Origin: Quercus robur
Lineage: Eukaryota; Streptophyta; Magnoliopsida; Fagales; Fagaceae
Assembly: GCF_932294415.1 (NCBI RefSeq)
Contig: NC_065538.1
Span: 48,997,343-49,061,342 of the forward strand
Reading direction: 5' to 3'
DNA length: 64,000 bases
Shown: positions 35,308 to 46,797 of the stretch, in pieces
How positions within the stretch are numbered: position 1 is the stretch's first letter
Layout of the letters: each line of letters begins with the position of its first letter
Position numbers and translations under genes: made by a program
The notes under the pieces: generated by a model
The model's database searches: none
What the model saw: only the letters and a program-made list of their open reading frames with translations
What the model was told of the DNA's origin: nothing

Positions 35308-36380
35308 GTGTAGTTCTTAAAAAAAACAAACAAGAAAAATTATTTATTTCCTCATATTATCATAATTTCAAATAAAATATTCTTCATATTTAAAATTTAA
35401 CACACACACATATATGCCTACATAAATATTATAATGACATTAGGATTTGATCATCCAAAATATAGAAAAGAAAAAGATCAAAGAAAAAAAAATGAAGGTT
35501 ATAATAAAAATATGAGAATGTGTAAGTTAATTATAAATAGTAGAATGTGTAAGTTAATTATAAATAGTAAAAAATGAAACTTAAAAAATAATTAATTTGA
35601 TAAATTTTTTATGGTATAGAATAACAAACCTTAGCAGAATAAGCAACTATATTATGAAGAGTATTGAAATTCTGTCAAGTCAAATATTTATCTATGAGCT
35701 TAATACGGTATATTTTTAATAATAAAAAGGGTATATTCTTAGAATATTTTTACTTTATAAGATAAAAGTGAGTTTAAGAAAATATTCTTTTTTATAATTA
35801 AATTATTAGAATAGGAGGATGAGAGATTCGAATCTTAATTTTGTTTATGTTTATAAAGGAAATTAGATAAAATTATTGACGTTGAGCTAGAAGCCAAGAA
35901 CACCATTATTCATAATTCACTATCTAAGTTTCTTTGGGGACCTAAAAAAAAATGATTGAGGTTTTATTCTTTAAAAGAGTCAAGAGAGAACCGATAATTA
36001 ATCGTGATCAACGGGTGACATTGAACAAAGTCCATGATAAAATGACATTGTTGCATTCGAAGCCGCCTTCAATGACCAATGTCACTGACACAGGCACAGC
36101 CTTGGACGATCACCAATACCAAACAACATAATAAAAGACAGCAGAAGAGATACAAGTAGAGCAGTATAGGGCAACCAATAGAGAAGGGCACAAAACTCAA
36201 AACCCAAGAAAGACCCCTCAACCGACGCCGAAGATGCAAAACTCTATCCCCTAAAACTATTTCTAAATTTGGCAAATCATGTGTCCCTTGTTAAAGCCAC
36301 ACATTTATATATTTTTATGTATATGGTCACCGATAGAAACAGCAAACAACAAATCGGTGTTACCCTTAGTGGCTTAATGC
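35017..36380. other. AT-rich upstream region of the PYL gene, with a 27-bp tandem duplication
   Basis: No gene is supported. A perfect 27-bp duplication (unit starting GAATGTGTAAGTTAATT) occupies 35516-35569 and a (TA)n tract lies at about 35269-35300. The minus-strand frame at 36069-36275 is hydrophobic but has no recognisable family and lies in the likely promoter of the PYL gene. Confidence 0.5.
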
Positions 36381-36390
36381 TATATAAATA
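36381..36390 (+). promoter_or_regulatory. TATA box of the PYL gene (candidate)
   Basis: TATATAAATA lies 54 bases before the ATG at 36444, a spacing that leaves room for a short leader. No ABRE (ACGTG core) was noticed close by. Confidence 0.6.
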
Positions 36391-36443
36391 TACCCCAATT
36401 CAACATCAACCATTAATAGAGAAGCACAAACACAGAGGTAAGC

Positions 36444-36947
36444 ATGAGAAGCCGCTACCACAACCATGTTCTCTCACCAAGCCAGTGCGGTGCAAGCCTA
36501 GTCCAAACCATAGACGCACCTCTCCCACTGGTTTGGTCCATGATCCGCCGTTTTGACAAACCACAAGCCTATAAACAGTTCGTTAGAAGCTGCACCATGA
36601 GGGCTGGCAATGGTGGCATTGGAAGTGTGCGTGAAGTGACGCTTATCTCTGGCTTACCAGCTGAAACTAGCATAGAGAGGCTTGAAAAGCTTGATGATGA
36701 CATGCATGTCATGATTTTTAGCATCATTGGTGGTGATCACAGGCTTATGAATTATCGATCTACCACAACCTTGCATGTAGATGAAGAGGCAAAAGGTGGT
36801 AAGACTGTTGTGGTTGAGTCATATGTGGTTGATGTTCCAGAGGGGAATAGTAAGGAGGATACATGCTCTTTTACTGAAACCATAATTGGATGCAACCTTA
36901 GGTCTTTGGCTAGGATTTCGGAGAAGATGGCCTGTTCGTATTACTAG
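36444..36947 (+). CDS. PYL: Abscisic acid receptor, PYR/PYL/RCAR family (PYL4/PYL11-13-like), intronless
   Basis: The 167-residue intronless product is a START-fold ABA receptor. On binding ABA, such proteins inhibit clade A PP2C phosphatases and so release SnRK2 kinases; they act in cytosol and nucleus. Visible hallmarks are the gate loop SGLPA (69-73), the latch GGDHRL (96-101), [18 protein letters not shown] (122-135) and the C-terminal helix with [12 protein letters not shown] (151-162). Length and lack of introns fit the PYL4-6/11-13 group; the close match in [13 protein letters not shown] and [11 protein letters not shown] suggests PYL11-13. The residue equivalent to Lys59 of PYR1, which contacts the ABA carboxylate, is Arg48 (AGA at 36585-36587). 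The equivalent of Val163 is Ile147. The ATG was chosen because it is the first in frame after the TATA box. The gene stands alone between repeats. Confidence 0.92.
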   Translation: MRSRYHNHVLSPSQCGASLVQTIDAPLPLVWSMIRRFDKPQAYKQFVRSCTMRAGNGGIGSVREVTLISGLPAETSIERLEKLDDDMHVMIFSIIGGDHRLMNYRSTTTLHVDEEAKGGKTVVVESYVVDVPEGNSKEDTCSFTETIIGCNLRSLARISEKMACSYY

Positions 36948-38454
36948 GATTTGATTACTATTATTATTATAATTTTTGAGAGGATCACAAAGTTCATCCT
37001 CTTTACTATTATTACTATATGTGATTGTAGTTGGTTTATGCTAAAGGCACTTGTGTATTTTTTTTACCTGGTAACAGCATTTATTTTTTCTTGAGCACCT
37101 CCAGTATATCTTATTGTTAATTAAGATTATCCTTCTAATGGTGAGTAAAAGAAATGTTTAATTGGAGAAGGGTTGAATTATGTGGCAGCATAAATTGTGA
37201 AATTTGTGCAATGTTTTATGAATGATGAGAAATTCTATGGGGACTTGCGTTTTTGCCCAAGTATACATACAATACGGTATCCTGATGAGTGACATCCCAC
37301 AAAAAATGGGCCCAAAGGATGGGGATCACAAAACATATATATAGCCCTTGCTCTATATCATTTATGTTACTTGCCAACACTTTTGTGATACCTCAAATTG
37401 TGCGAATTGAATTATATTGGATTGTTTAAATCTATGTTGTATCGATGTGTGTATAGTCCCATATTAGGTATTTACTAGGTGGGTAAATGGTTTATAAGTA
37501 ATTACGATGAGACTCAATTATAACTTGACTAGCTTTTTTAGAGGTATAATTACATACATGACTTATTTCACTCTTAGGAGAAAATATTAAGACCCTCCTA
37601 TTGAATTTTTTTTTTTTTTTTTTCAATAAAAAATGTCAATTTTTGATGGAGTTTATGGAGATATCAAAAAACCAAAAACAAAGAAGTAGCTCTAAGAACT
37701 GAGCAAAAGTGGTTGTTTGATACACAAGCCACTAAACTCAACATTACAAAAACTAGGTCATCACCGACGATTTGCTGAGAAGGCTATAACGTATGCAATT
37801 AAATTGTTTATGAATCGTGATAACTCAAATGTATTATGTAGAAATTTTTTTTATATACATATTAGATAGAAATTAGAACAAAACATTGTCACTAAACAAG
37901 GAAAATATTAATGTACATACTTTTTGCCCAAATAGTGTTCAATTCCATGAAAGAAATGGATTTAATTTCATGGAACTCAATGATATCATTTGAAGAAAAA
38001 AAATTTAACAAGATGGGAGTATAATTGTTGATTTAAATTATATCTAATCATTTTATTTTCATTCCCATTCGATTTTTCAAACGGTGCAAACAAGACAATT
38101 GGGTAACCATTCCCCACCCTCTCATTTAATATTAAAATCATTTAAACATTTAAGATTTTTAGAGCATTAGCATCCAAAGATCTAAAACGAATACTCATTT
38201 TACACTCTAAAAACCTATTTTATTTATTTTACCACACTATTTTGCAACTCAACCAACATCCTAGTTTTTATTTTAACATACAACTTATTAAAATAATGTA
38301 AACTAACCAATTCAATGTTGGAGATTTCACCAAATCAAGGAGTAAAATCAAAGAACAAAATGAACACAATAAGTAAACAGAATTTATGATTGACTTGGAG
38401 GCACAATTGAATGTTATCTTTAGATTATATTTGTCCCCATACACAAGTTGCTAA
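36948..38454. other. 3' flank of the PYL gene and intergenic sequence, no gene seen
   Basis: The stretch has poly(A)-signal-like AT-rich sequence after the stop and then repeats without ORFs. An inverted ATTGAA(T)nTTCAAT structure lies around 37602-37627. Confidence 0.5.
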
Positions 38455-39018
38455 GAGCATTCCCATTAAGGATTGCTTATGCTAAAAGATGCTTTTTTTA
38501 GCATTTATAACTCAAAAATCTGCTCCATCAAAGATTGCATATGCTAAAAAATTTGCAATCTTGTTATAGTGCGCTCTCATTTTTGAGACCGCACTGTAGC
38601 AGCATGCTATCCTTTTTTATTAATTTCTTTCTCTCTCTCTTCCATGTTTGTCTTCTTCCCAAGTCTCTTCTCTCTCCTCTCTCACTTCTCCTCTGTTACA
38701 CCATCTCACCCAAGCTTCTTCGATCTGGCCGGAGCGTCAAAATCGGCATCCACAGCAACGGCGAATCTTTGCGCCTCGAGAATTTGGAGGCAGCGGATCG
38801 CTGATTGCTGCTCCAGAGACTGGAAAATGTTGTCAGTGCCGGGAACAACTCCGTTGGAAACGATCTATTGGAGGTGGAATCAGAAGAATTTGGCTTGGCA
38901 TACGTGACCTTTACTAGCCATGGTCATTGCCAGTGGTAACTTTGTTGCTATTGGATTCGAAAGCTCCATGATTGTCTTCCATGGCTGCCTTCAAATTTTT
39001 TTTTAGTTATAATTTAAT

Positions 39019-39056
<38 letters not shown>

Positions 39057-39729
39057 GCTTGTTTATTTAGTACTATTTGTTAATATCTCTTTCTCTCTCT
39101 CTCTCTCTCACTGAATTGGGATTTTTTTTTTTTTTTTGGGAGAGTAAATTTGAGAGAGAAAGAGAGAAATAAAAGGAAGCTTTTTTAATTTCAGTGGTTT
39201 TAATTGATTTTGGTGGGTTCTTGATTTCGGTGGCTGGGTCCGTGGGTTGATCGGGGTGGATTTGGGTGCTGGGTGTGGGTGTGGGTTAGTTGGGGTGGTT
39301 CAGAGATGGGTATGGGTTGATCGGGGTGGTTTTGGGCCTTTGTTGTGATTTTGTGATTCTTTGATTTCGATGATTCTTTGATTTTGTGGCTTTGGATGTG
39401 GAGGGTTTTTTTTTTATTTTTTATTTTGGTGCTGTTGTTTGTGGCTGCGGAGATGGTAGGTGGATGTGATGGTTGTGATATGGGTGGGTGGATATGATGG
39501 CCAGCGGCACTAGGTTGTGAAAGAGAGACACAGAGGAGAGAGAGACAAAGAAAGAAAGAGGAAGAATAAAAAATAATAAAAAATGATAAAGAAAGAATAT
39601 GTAAATGAAGTGTTAAAAAATAGAAGTTTTGATGTAAGGGATACTGCAAAGTGGTGTGTTATATATTATAAAATTGGGCTTTAAGATGCTAAATGCTAAA
39701 ATTTTTTAAAACTGTTGATGGGAATGCTC
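38455..39729. mobile_element. PIF-type element with GAGCATTCCCAT ends, 1275 bp
   Basis: Terminal repeats GAGCATTCCCATTA and TGATGGGAATGCTC are flanked by TAA (38452-38454 and 39730-39732). Inside, an AT-rich background is broken by a GC-richer block at 38640-38935 with a CT-rich leader and coding-like composition (TCCGTTGGAAACG, CAAGCTTCTTCGATCTGG). A (TA)n tract is at 39024-39054 and a (CT)n tract at about 39086-39108. No transposase is visible. The GC-rich block may be captured host sequence; I could not identify it. Confidence 0.7.
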
Positions 39730-39732
39730 TAA

Positions 39733-40190
39733 AGGGTTACTACAAATTTGTCTTTAGGATACAACCAAATTTATTGGGTTCTACAAATAGCAATTTTGGA
39801 AAATACCCACAATATTTCTTGTGTTTCTTAGAAACTATTTTAGGGAGAGAGAGAACTTACTATCAAATGAATATGAACCACTATTTATACCCATATGGTT
39901 ATAACCCTTCAATATGTACCAATGGAGAGTTACAATGTTTCATAAAACTGTTCATAAGGCTTAAAACCTATTCAAATGTTTAGAACAATTACCAGAAATT
40001 CAATAGAAATTCAGTTTTTACATGTCTTAATCGATCGAGAGGAATCGAGTATCAATCGAAAGATTTTTTTCAATCAATCGAATCAGGAATCAAACATCGA
40101 TTGAGACATCCAGAAGTTTCAGATCAAATTTCTTGATCACTTCGATCGATCGAACATACTGAATTTTGAAATTTCACCTAAAAAATTCAT
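39733..40190. repeat. TCGA-rich LTR-like fragment
   Basis: AATCGATCGAGAGG, ATCGATTGAG and TTCGATCGATCGAAC words at 40029-40150 recall the LTR words at 1-340 and 3541-3610. A TATA-like CTATTTATACCC is at about 39881-39892. Boundaries are not resolved. Confidence 0.35.
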
Positions 40191-40528
40191 GAACTTGAAT
40201 TTTCATTTTATCATCATTATAAAACAAAATTCTCAAAACTTAAAAATCATTATTACAACATATCCATATATATACCTATTATACAATAATAATATAAAAA
40301 CCCATTTATCTCTCCTCTCCCATCTCTCTCTTCCCTCTTCCTCCCTCTCTCCATCAAATCCACACTGCCACTTAGAGAGAGAGAATTAAATAAGTAAATT
40401 TATGTTTACAACCTTAATGTGTCGGAAATTTTTTTGGATATATCAACCCTGATGTGGGTAGTTTTGGACATATGTAGAGTTAAAATAGCAATTTGAAAGG
40501 TTTTACACACCCAATGATAATGTTCTTA

Positions 40529-41405
40529 GAGCAACCGCATCAGTTAGTAGAAAATAGAAAAAAGATTAGTTTTACCCATTTTACCTAAAAAAAACACCTA
40601 CATTAGTGCTTGCAAAAATTTGTATATATCAAAAAATGCTACAATAACCGTGCATATATGCACAGTTACGGTAGCTTTCTATATATTATTTTAATATTTT
40701 TTTTTCTCTTCCCTCACATCCACTCTCTTCCCCTGACTCTCTCTCTTCAATCCATAATCTCTACAACTGATCAATGCAACCTAGCATCGCCAACCACACA
40801 CAGACCCACAACTGCAAATAGACCCACCACCACCACAACACGGACACACCTCACAAAATCAACCAAAAATCAAACAAACCCACACACAAACACATTACGA
40901 AATCAACCAAAAATCAAACACGCCCACACAATGACTCACCAATAGAGACAGAGAGCAACATTGTTGCCTCCTTGTGGTTGTGGGTTGGTGCTTGGAAGTC
41001 GACTGGAACGAGTCTTGGTGCTCGTGGAGGAGATCATAGTTTTTGGGTCGATTGGAACAAATCTCTATAGATTGGTGCTTGTGATCGTGAGGGAGAGAGG
41101 AAGAAGCAAATTCAACCAAGAGGGGAAGAGAGAGAGGTGAGTGTCATCCATGGAAGCGATGGTGTCTTCAAGGATGGAGAGAGAGAGAGAGTTAGTTTTC
41201 AGATGGGTTTTAAAAGAGATTTGAGATAAATAATAATAATAATAATAATAATAAATGAGGAAAATTATTATTTAAATAAAATAAATAATATAATAGGCAA
41301 ATGAATGTGGATGTTTTTGTAAAAATGAGTTTGTAAAATTAAAAAAGCTTTTTTCTTATTTTTATAAAATAGATAGAAATTTTGCATCCACTACTGCAAT
41401 TACTC
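40529..41405. mobile_element. PIF-type element with GAGCAACCGCAT ends, 877 bp
   Basis: The ends GAGCAACCGCATCAGT and (right) ACTGCAATTACTC are imperfect inverted repeats, flanked by TTA (40526-40528 and 41406-41408). The interior includes CA- and ACC-rich sequence (40780-40935), a gene-like block at 40960-41160 and an (AAT)n tract at 41229-41255. No transposase is seen. Confidence 0.65.
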
Positions 41406-41619
41406 TTATAGTTCAATTAACATTTCTTGATTGACCACAAATAAAATAAAATGAAATTCCCCAATTAAAAAAAAAAAAAAAAAAAAAACAACAACAGCAG
41501 CAGCAAAACGTCAGGTAGCCATTTCAGCATATAATGGTAACATAGGACAGAGGAGGAGGAGGAGAACAGACATAGCAGCAAGTCGCATAATCAAAAAAAG
41601 AAAACCAGACAGAGCTGTA

Positions 41620-41776
41620 GTGTCGTACGCGATTAGGACTCTGAGCAGAGCTCGTCACCACAAGAGGCTTGACCCGTCGGCGATTCTCGGCGTGACTCAG
41701 TTCCCCGAGTCCAGAAGGACCGTCTCGAGTTTCCATCGGAGATATCACGGGGTTGTTGCACCCAATCAAAAATCAG
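41620..41776 (+). pseudogene. Orphan first-exon-like fragment, presequence-like composition
   Basis: An open frame beginning at GTG (41620) is Arg/Ser/His-rich with few acids (TLSRARHHKRLDPSAIL, SSFHRRYHGVV). It resembles a mitochondrial targeting presequence and is followed by a GT donor-like site at about 41777 (AATCAGGTATCG). There is no ATG in this frame and no continuing exon found downstream. It could be a captured first exon whose start codon is lost, or a 5' UTR. The parent gene is unidentified. Confidence 0.35.
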
Positions 41777-41817
41777 GTATCGTCTGTATTTTACTTTTTT
41801 TTTTTTTTTTTGGATAA

Positions 41818-42393
41818 GTTTTGATTAGAGTAGTAATGATTGATAATAACCAGACATGCAAAATTTTGGTGTTTGATATGTGTGTGGAAATTACAGGGTT
41901 TTTTTTTTTTTTTTTGCTAACTTTTAAGTTTTTGTAAATTTTTTTTAAAACTATTATTTAGTTTGGGTTGCAATGGAGGAATAATAATTGATATGTCAAA
42001 ATAAATTTGCTATATATTAAACTTCTGGATTCTGGAAAATTGGTTCTGACAAGTGGGGTTAGTTGCATGTAGTTTTTACCAGCTAGAAGTGAGTTCATAT
42101 ATATATATATATATATATATAGTTGTGAACCTATGCGATGCACAGGAAAATTTAACAAAAATTATATATATTTATTTTATAATCGAATGGTATGAAATTG
42201 AAATTATGTTTGGGGAAAAAAAAAAAAAAAAAAAAAAAAGATTGAAGTAAAAATAGACAATCGCATATCAATTTTTGCAAAAATGATAGAAGAATGAAAA
42301 TATATATAATAAATGAATGCTTCTTCTGTAATAGAATACAAATGTTAATAGGCAGATATAGCATTCAACTTCATTGCACTGAGCTCCTGTCCC
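41818..42393. other. AT-rich non-coding, (TA)n at 42096-42121, poly(A) at 42217-42239
   Basis: No gene is supported. GTTGTGAACCTATGCGATGC at 42122-42141, directly after the TA tract, is a copy of the hairpin-start family discussed in the findings. Confidence 0.5.
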
Positions 42394-42920
42394 TCAAAGC
42401 ACTTCGCATGCCATTCTCAATAGAGATACCACATGAGACACAATGAAACCACTGTCCATATCCTCCTCCCATTGCCTCTCGTCCCATACTGCCCCAGCCA
42501 ACTCGCTAATAGTTCTTAAACAAAAAACAGCATCAACCGAGAAATACCAAACAAACATAATGTCATGGACCACAATTTCATAATATCTGCGCACTTGTGT
42601 ATATAAATATCCTATGGCATTAGGGATATATATTTTAAGGTTTTAGAGATAAATTTATTCAAACAATATATAAAGACCACCTTTTTCTCAAACGAAGCAT
42701 AAACTATATACAGCAGACACAATGTGAACTGTGGTTTATTGTTTGAAAACAATTTTGAAGTGGAGAAATGATACCTATAGTAACATAGGACACCATCCAT
42801 TACCTTAGAGGCGTCAATTTTATCACATTTCTTAATCTGTTTCTTAGCTAACAAACAACTTTCAATTGATCCCCTCACTTTCACATGCCTCAAGATGGAA
42901 TTTCTTATGCTCTGCATGTT
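42394..42920 (-). pseudogene. Exon-like fragments of an unidentified gene
   Basis: On the minus strand an exon-like block with acceptor CATGCAG and donor AAG/GTAATG spans about 42913-42806 (peptide starting SIRNSILRHVKVRG). A second open stretch, 42530-42400, yields GGGYGQWFHCVSCG in one frame. A Cys pair spaced as in a zinc finger is present. No family was recognised and the frames do not join cleanly. Confidence 0.3.
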
Positions 42921-43318
42921 CAGGAGAGATGAAAAAGCCAAAAAAATTAAACTAATATGACTATGTCAACTAAAGGCTCATAAATCGAATTAGAGAAAGG
43001 ATACTAGAATAGTGCTCGAGTGCTCTATAATTAAACTAATGAGATAGGAAAATAAGTTGACACTAACCCAGGTCTCCATTCAAATGAAGGCAAAGTAGAA
43101 ACTGTGAAAAGCACATAGTTCTAGAGTTCTTTCATCAAACAGTTGATGATTCCTGAATCTTGACGTGCCTAATTTATCGATTGCTATCTACTCACTCTTT
43201 AGCAAACTAATGCTCAAGTGGTTAGTTAAAAAGCATCATTCTCATGTCCAGTTACACTAAGAATTGTATCATGGCATTGCACCACACACAAACACATAGT
43301 GCGCATAGCACATTGGCC

Positions 43319-43461
43319 TCTATAAGAACTTGAAAACTGAAGGGAAAACTCTTGAGCTGCTATAAAGCATCAAGCCATTGACTTTCCTCACCTCCTCTGT
43401 TGGTAGATGCCACAGCTTCTGTCGCCTTTTTTGCTGCTTCAAACAATTCCACCAACTCTCT
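43319..43461 (-). pseudogene. TFIIS N-terminal (LW) domain exon, isolated and interrupted
   Basis: After an acceptor-like AATAACAG, the minus strand reads RELVELFEAAKKATEAVAS, then ESQWLDAL, a stop, and QLKSFPFSFQVLIE. This is the pattern of the first exon of transcription elongation factor TFIIS (ELVELFEAAKKA...CLDALKQLKxFPVTYxVLV), in which a lysine codon has become TAG. The downstream KRLRHLTKHP part, the central domain and the zinc ribbon are not found nearby. It is a gene fragment, probably duplicated or captured, and not a functional TFIIS gene. Confidence 0.7.
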
Positions 43462-44257
43462 CTGTTATTTATATCCCCTCCCCACAGATATTTTGTTTCA
43501 CATTTTAATTTAATAAACAAATCAAAGTGGCATTCAAATAATTATACATTTAAGAAAAGAAAAGAAAATCTTCAGTACCAAAAACAATAACAAAAGATTT
43601 TGAAAACATTACATAGATCTGGTATTGGATAGGAGAGGACTTTAGTCTTTAGCGGAGTGCTCTTCTTATTTTGTTTCTAATCATTTTCAGGGATACAAAA
43701 CAGAGAAATCGCTAGAGTAAGTAATTATGTATGGCATACACCAAGAGTACCGCTGCTGGGAATCTTACTTTGGTGATGGTTTAGAGGCTAGCGGTTTGAG
43801 ATGTGTTGAAGGAGAGTGAGTTCAAAGAAAACCTGGGTTCGAACAGGAAGTTCAAAGAAAATAAAAGGTTAAAAGATTTTTTTTTTTTTTTTTTTAAGTT
43901 CTTATGTATAAATTTGTGAGGCTTCCAAAGATAATGTGGCATAATATGAAGAGGTCAATTAAAACTCAAACGTCTTTGGTTTTATATATATAGGCGGAGT
44001 GGAGCTGCCGTGACACGAAGTTCATTAACATAGCTAGATCTCGCTAGTGCCACCTATATATATAAGTTAGTAACCGTCATATGTGTAATTTTTAGTTTCT
44101 GGTGTTTTAGCTGTGCTTGGAAATTTTTGTCTTTGATTTTATTATTTTAACTTTTAGTCTTTTTTTTCCCATAGTTTTTGCTACTATTCGGGTTTAGTTA
44201 TTGATTGGACCATTTTTTGTTGTTATGACTTATGATTGATTTTTTAAAATAGCTAAT
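43462..44257. other. Intergenic, no gene seen
   Basis: Repeat words include TTCAAAGAAAA twice at about 43822 and 43851 and a T run at 43877-43896. It includes the immediate upstream flank of the F-box pseudogene. Confidence 0.45.
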
Positions 44258-46275
44258 ATGGAGAAGGTGATGGTGTTTCAAAAGACACTGAAGAGACAAA
44301 AGATCAAGTTGAGTGTCGATGCAAAAGATTGGATATCCGAGTTGTCTGAATCAATTAAGCAGCGCATTCTCTTTTTCTTGCCTCCAAAAGATGCAGCACG
44401 TACTACTATTGTGTCCAAGATATGGTAACAAGCATGGAAATCACTCCGTAGTATAGATTTTGATTTTCAAAATATCCATGGATCGTTTTTCGAAAGCCAA
44501 GATTCAGAGCCAGAGGATGTGAAATTAGAAAGTTCATGAACTTTGTTGATAAAACTTTGCAAATACTCCATGAGGAAATGGTAATAATCCAAAAATTTAT
44601 ATTGCCAATGTCCCTTACTGATGCTAAACATGCTTCTTGTATTGATAACTGGCTTGAATTGGCTACAAGAAATTACATCAAGGAGCTAGAACTAACCATC
44701 ATAGGCAAGAAAATTACTGATTACACTTTGTCTAGGAGAATTTTTGCTGTTGAATCGTTGGCCATATTAAGGTTATGGGGTTGTAAGCTGGTGGAACCCT
44801 TGTTTGGTGAAAATACAAAATTTATTTGTCTGCAAGAGCTGTCTTTGTTGGCAATTGATCTAGATGGAAAAATGATACGAGAACTTGTTTGCCACTGCCC
44901 TATGCTTGAAGCATTGGAGATCTCATGTTGCTCAAGGGTGGATTATCTTCAACTTCTTAATCTTCCCAAGCTTAAGAAGGCAGAATTTGACTCGTGTCTC
45001 ACTATTAAGATTAATGAAGCACCTAATCTTCAAATACTTTCTGGTACAGGTATTGTTAGTAGTTTACTTTTGGATATGTCTACTTCAGAAAATGTAAAGA
45101 AGCTGAAAATTGGTTATGTGGGCATTTCTAGACATTATCTTAAATAACTTAATTCAAGATTTCCTCTGCTTGAGACTTTGGAGATGCAACCCTCAAACTT
45201 ACCTGAGATTAAAATTTCACATCATCAACTTGAGAAGTTTAAATTGTTTATTAACAGAGACACCATACTTCAGATTGACTGCAAAAATCTTAGTTCTTAT
45301 GCATACCTGGGCTCTCACATCCCATCCTTGTCAATCAATTCTTCTAGATTACAGAAATCCCAAAATTTAATATCGATCCATTATCCTCTAGACACTTCAT
45401 GGTTTCTGAAATTAAGACAATATCTAGGAAACTTCAAGCAAACAGTTCTATCCTTGAGGATTGATGAGTCTCCCACGGTAAACCTACAAATAAAGTTTAT
45501 CATTTTATTATTATAATTTTTTTAATTTTGCTAACCTAAAGCTTATTGATTTAATTTCTTGATTTTAATTTTTACATGCTGGTATCATACTTGTCTTGTT
45601 CTAATTATGTACTTTTTTAGGACTATTAATTGTCACTTAATTGATAGAATATTAATATTCTTTCATTTCTTTTCTTAAGGAGAGTTTGCAGGTTAATTTT
45701 TTCCAAATCTTCATTCATTCTAGAAAACCATTTCCGTAAATAGTTCAAGATATTTGAGTATAATTTAACATATATCTTTTGAATACATATATCACCTTTA
45801 CTACAGAGCAGTTAAGTGAACACTCAATTCCTCCTCGCTCAAATCTCAACCTCTTGAGTTTGGTAAAAATTTTCCACCTTCAGAAGATTATAGAGCTCTT
45901 ATAGATGGCTTGTTATGGAGTACTCATCCAGAAAGCCTATCAGTATCATGTGTGCAACCAAACAGACCATTCATTGATGTAAGTATACCTGATAAATAAA
46001 ATAAAATAAAATAATTAAAGTATACATTTTCTAATGACAATGGTTCTAAATTCTAATTGTTGTTTATTTGCTGTTTATTTCAAACTACTTAACTTCTTTT
46101 TATATGTTTTAGTTCCTACACAAGAACCTTTTAATGGTTGAAGAAGAAGTTGCAGTGACCGTCAAATCAAATGTTGGCAGCATGACTTAAAGGGGATTAA
46201 ATCAAGATACTTCGACGAGGAAAAATGTGTAAATTATCCTCACCTTCAAGCATCATATGATTCCTTGCAAGGTAG
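44258..46275 (+). pseudogene. F-box/LRR (FBD-type) protein, broken
   Basis: The ATG at 44258 opens MEKVMVFQKTLKRQK, then the F-box (DWISELSESIKQRILFFLPPKDAARTTIVSKIW) is cut by TAA at about 44427, where tyrosine is expected. A frameshift occurs near 44515. An LRR region then runs 44530-45147 (DNWLELATRNYIKELEL, LRLWGCKLVEP, LEALEISCCSRVDYL), stops at 45145, and continues in the same frame to about 45476 before an intron. Later exons at about 45810-45978 (FPPSEDYRALIDGLLWSTHPESLSV) and 46115-46275 (CWQHDLKGIKSRYFDEEK) match the C-terminal FBD-like part, again frameshifted. Intact relatives are substrate receptors of SCF ubiquitin ligases. With this many lesions it is a pseudogene. Confidence 0.8.
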
Positions 46276-46572
46276 TACAGCACCAAAGGAAATTGGATTT
46301 GATTTATTTTGGGTGATTGAAATTTATGAATAGGGTAAAAGTGAATATCTCAGTGAGAAAAAGTACTTTGATTCAAGATGATGGAATGAAGAAAGAGGAA
46401 GACATATGTTTATGTTAATCAAGGAGGTGACAATATAGTTTTCAAATGCATGGAATGAATTAAAAAGCATTCTAGTGGTCCAGTTATCCAAAGTATTTTG
46501 AGATTAAATTTTTGTAGTTAGTGGTGGAGGTGGTAATAGAGGAGGAAGGTAAAAGTTTAAAATTTATCTATT

Positions 46573-46574
<2 letters not shown>
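46276..46574. other. Intergenic, no gene seen
   Basis: This is the downstream flank of the F-box pseudogene, without ORF. Confidence 0.4.

Positions 46575-46633
<59 letters not shown>
46575..46633 (+). repeat. (TA)n(GA)n compound microsatellite
   Basis: About 34 bases of TA are followed by about 25 bases of GA, abutting the foldback element that follows. Confidence 0.95.
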
Positions 46634-46634
<1 letters not shown>

Positions 46635-46797
46635 TGCTACGTCTACAACATTTTTACAACAAATCACAAGTGGTTAGTTGTTATTGGTTCAAATTTAAAA
46701 CTGACACTAAGATTACTTTTTTGTTCCAACAATAACAACTAGTAACAATTTACCACTTAAGATTTGTTGTAAAAATGTTGTAAATATATCATTTCTC
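46634..46797. mobile_element. Short foldback MITE
   Basis: The inverted arms ACAACATTTTTACAACAAATC and its complement near 46761-46781 define a hairpin of about 160 bp. The outer ends are ATGCTACGTC / ATATATCATTTCTC and match poorly. It resembles the foldback at 24239-24398 in word content (ACAACAT). No target duplication was resolved. Confidence 0.5.

Noticed and set aside
36069..36275. Minus-strand 68-codon hydrophobic frame upstream of the PYL gene
   Set aside because: No start context, no recognisable family, and it lies in the likely PYL promoter; its composition follows from a repeat-like purine-rich plus strand.
39200..39649. 149-codon minus-strand frame rich in Ser, His, Pro and Thr
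   Set aside because: It is the complement of GGTGGGT/TGGTTTTGG-type low-complexity sequence inside a PIF-type element; no domain is recognisable.
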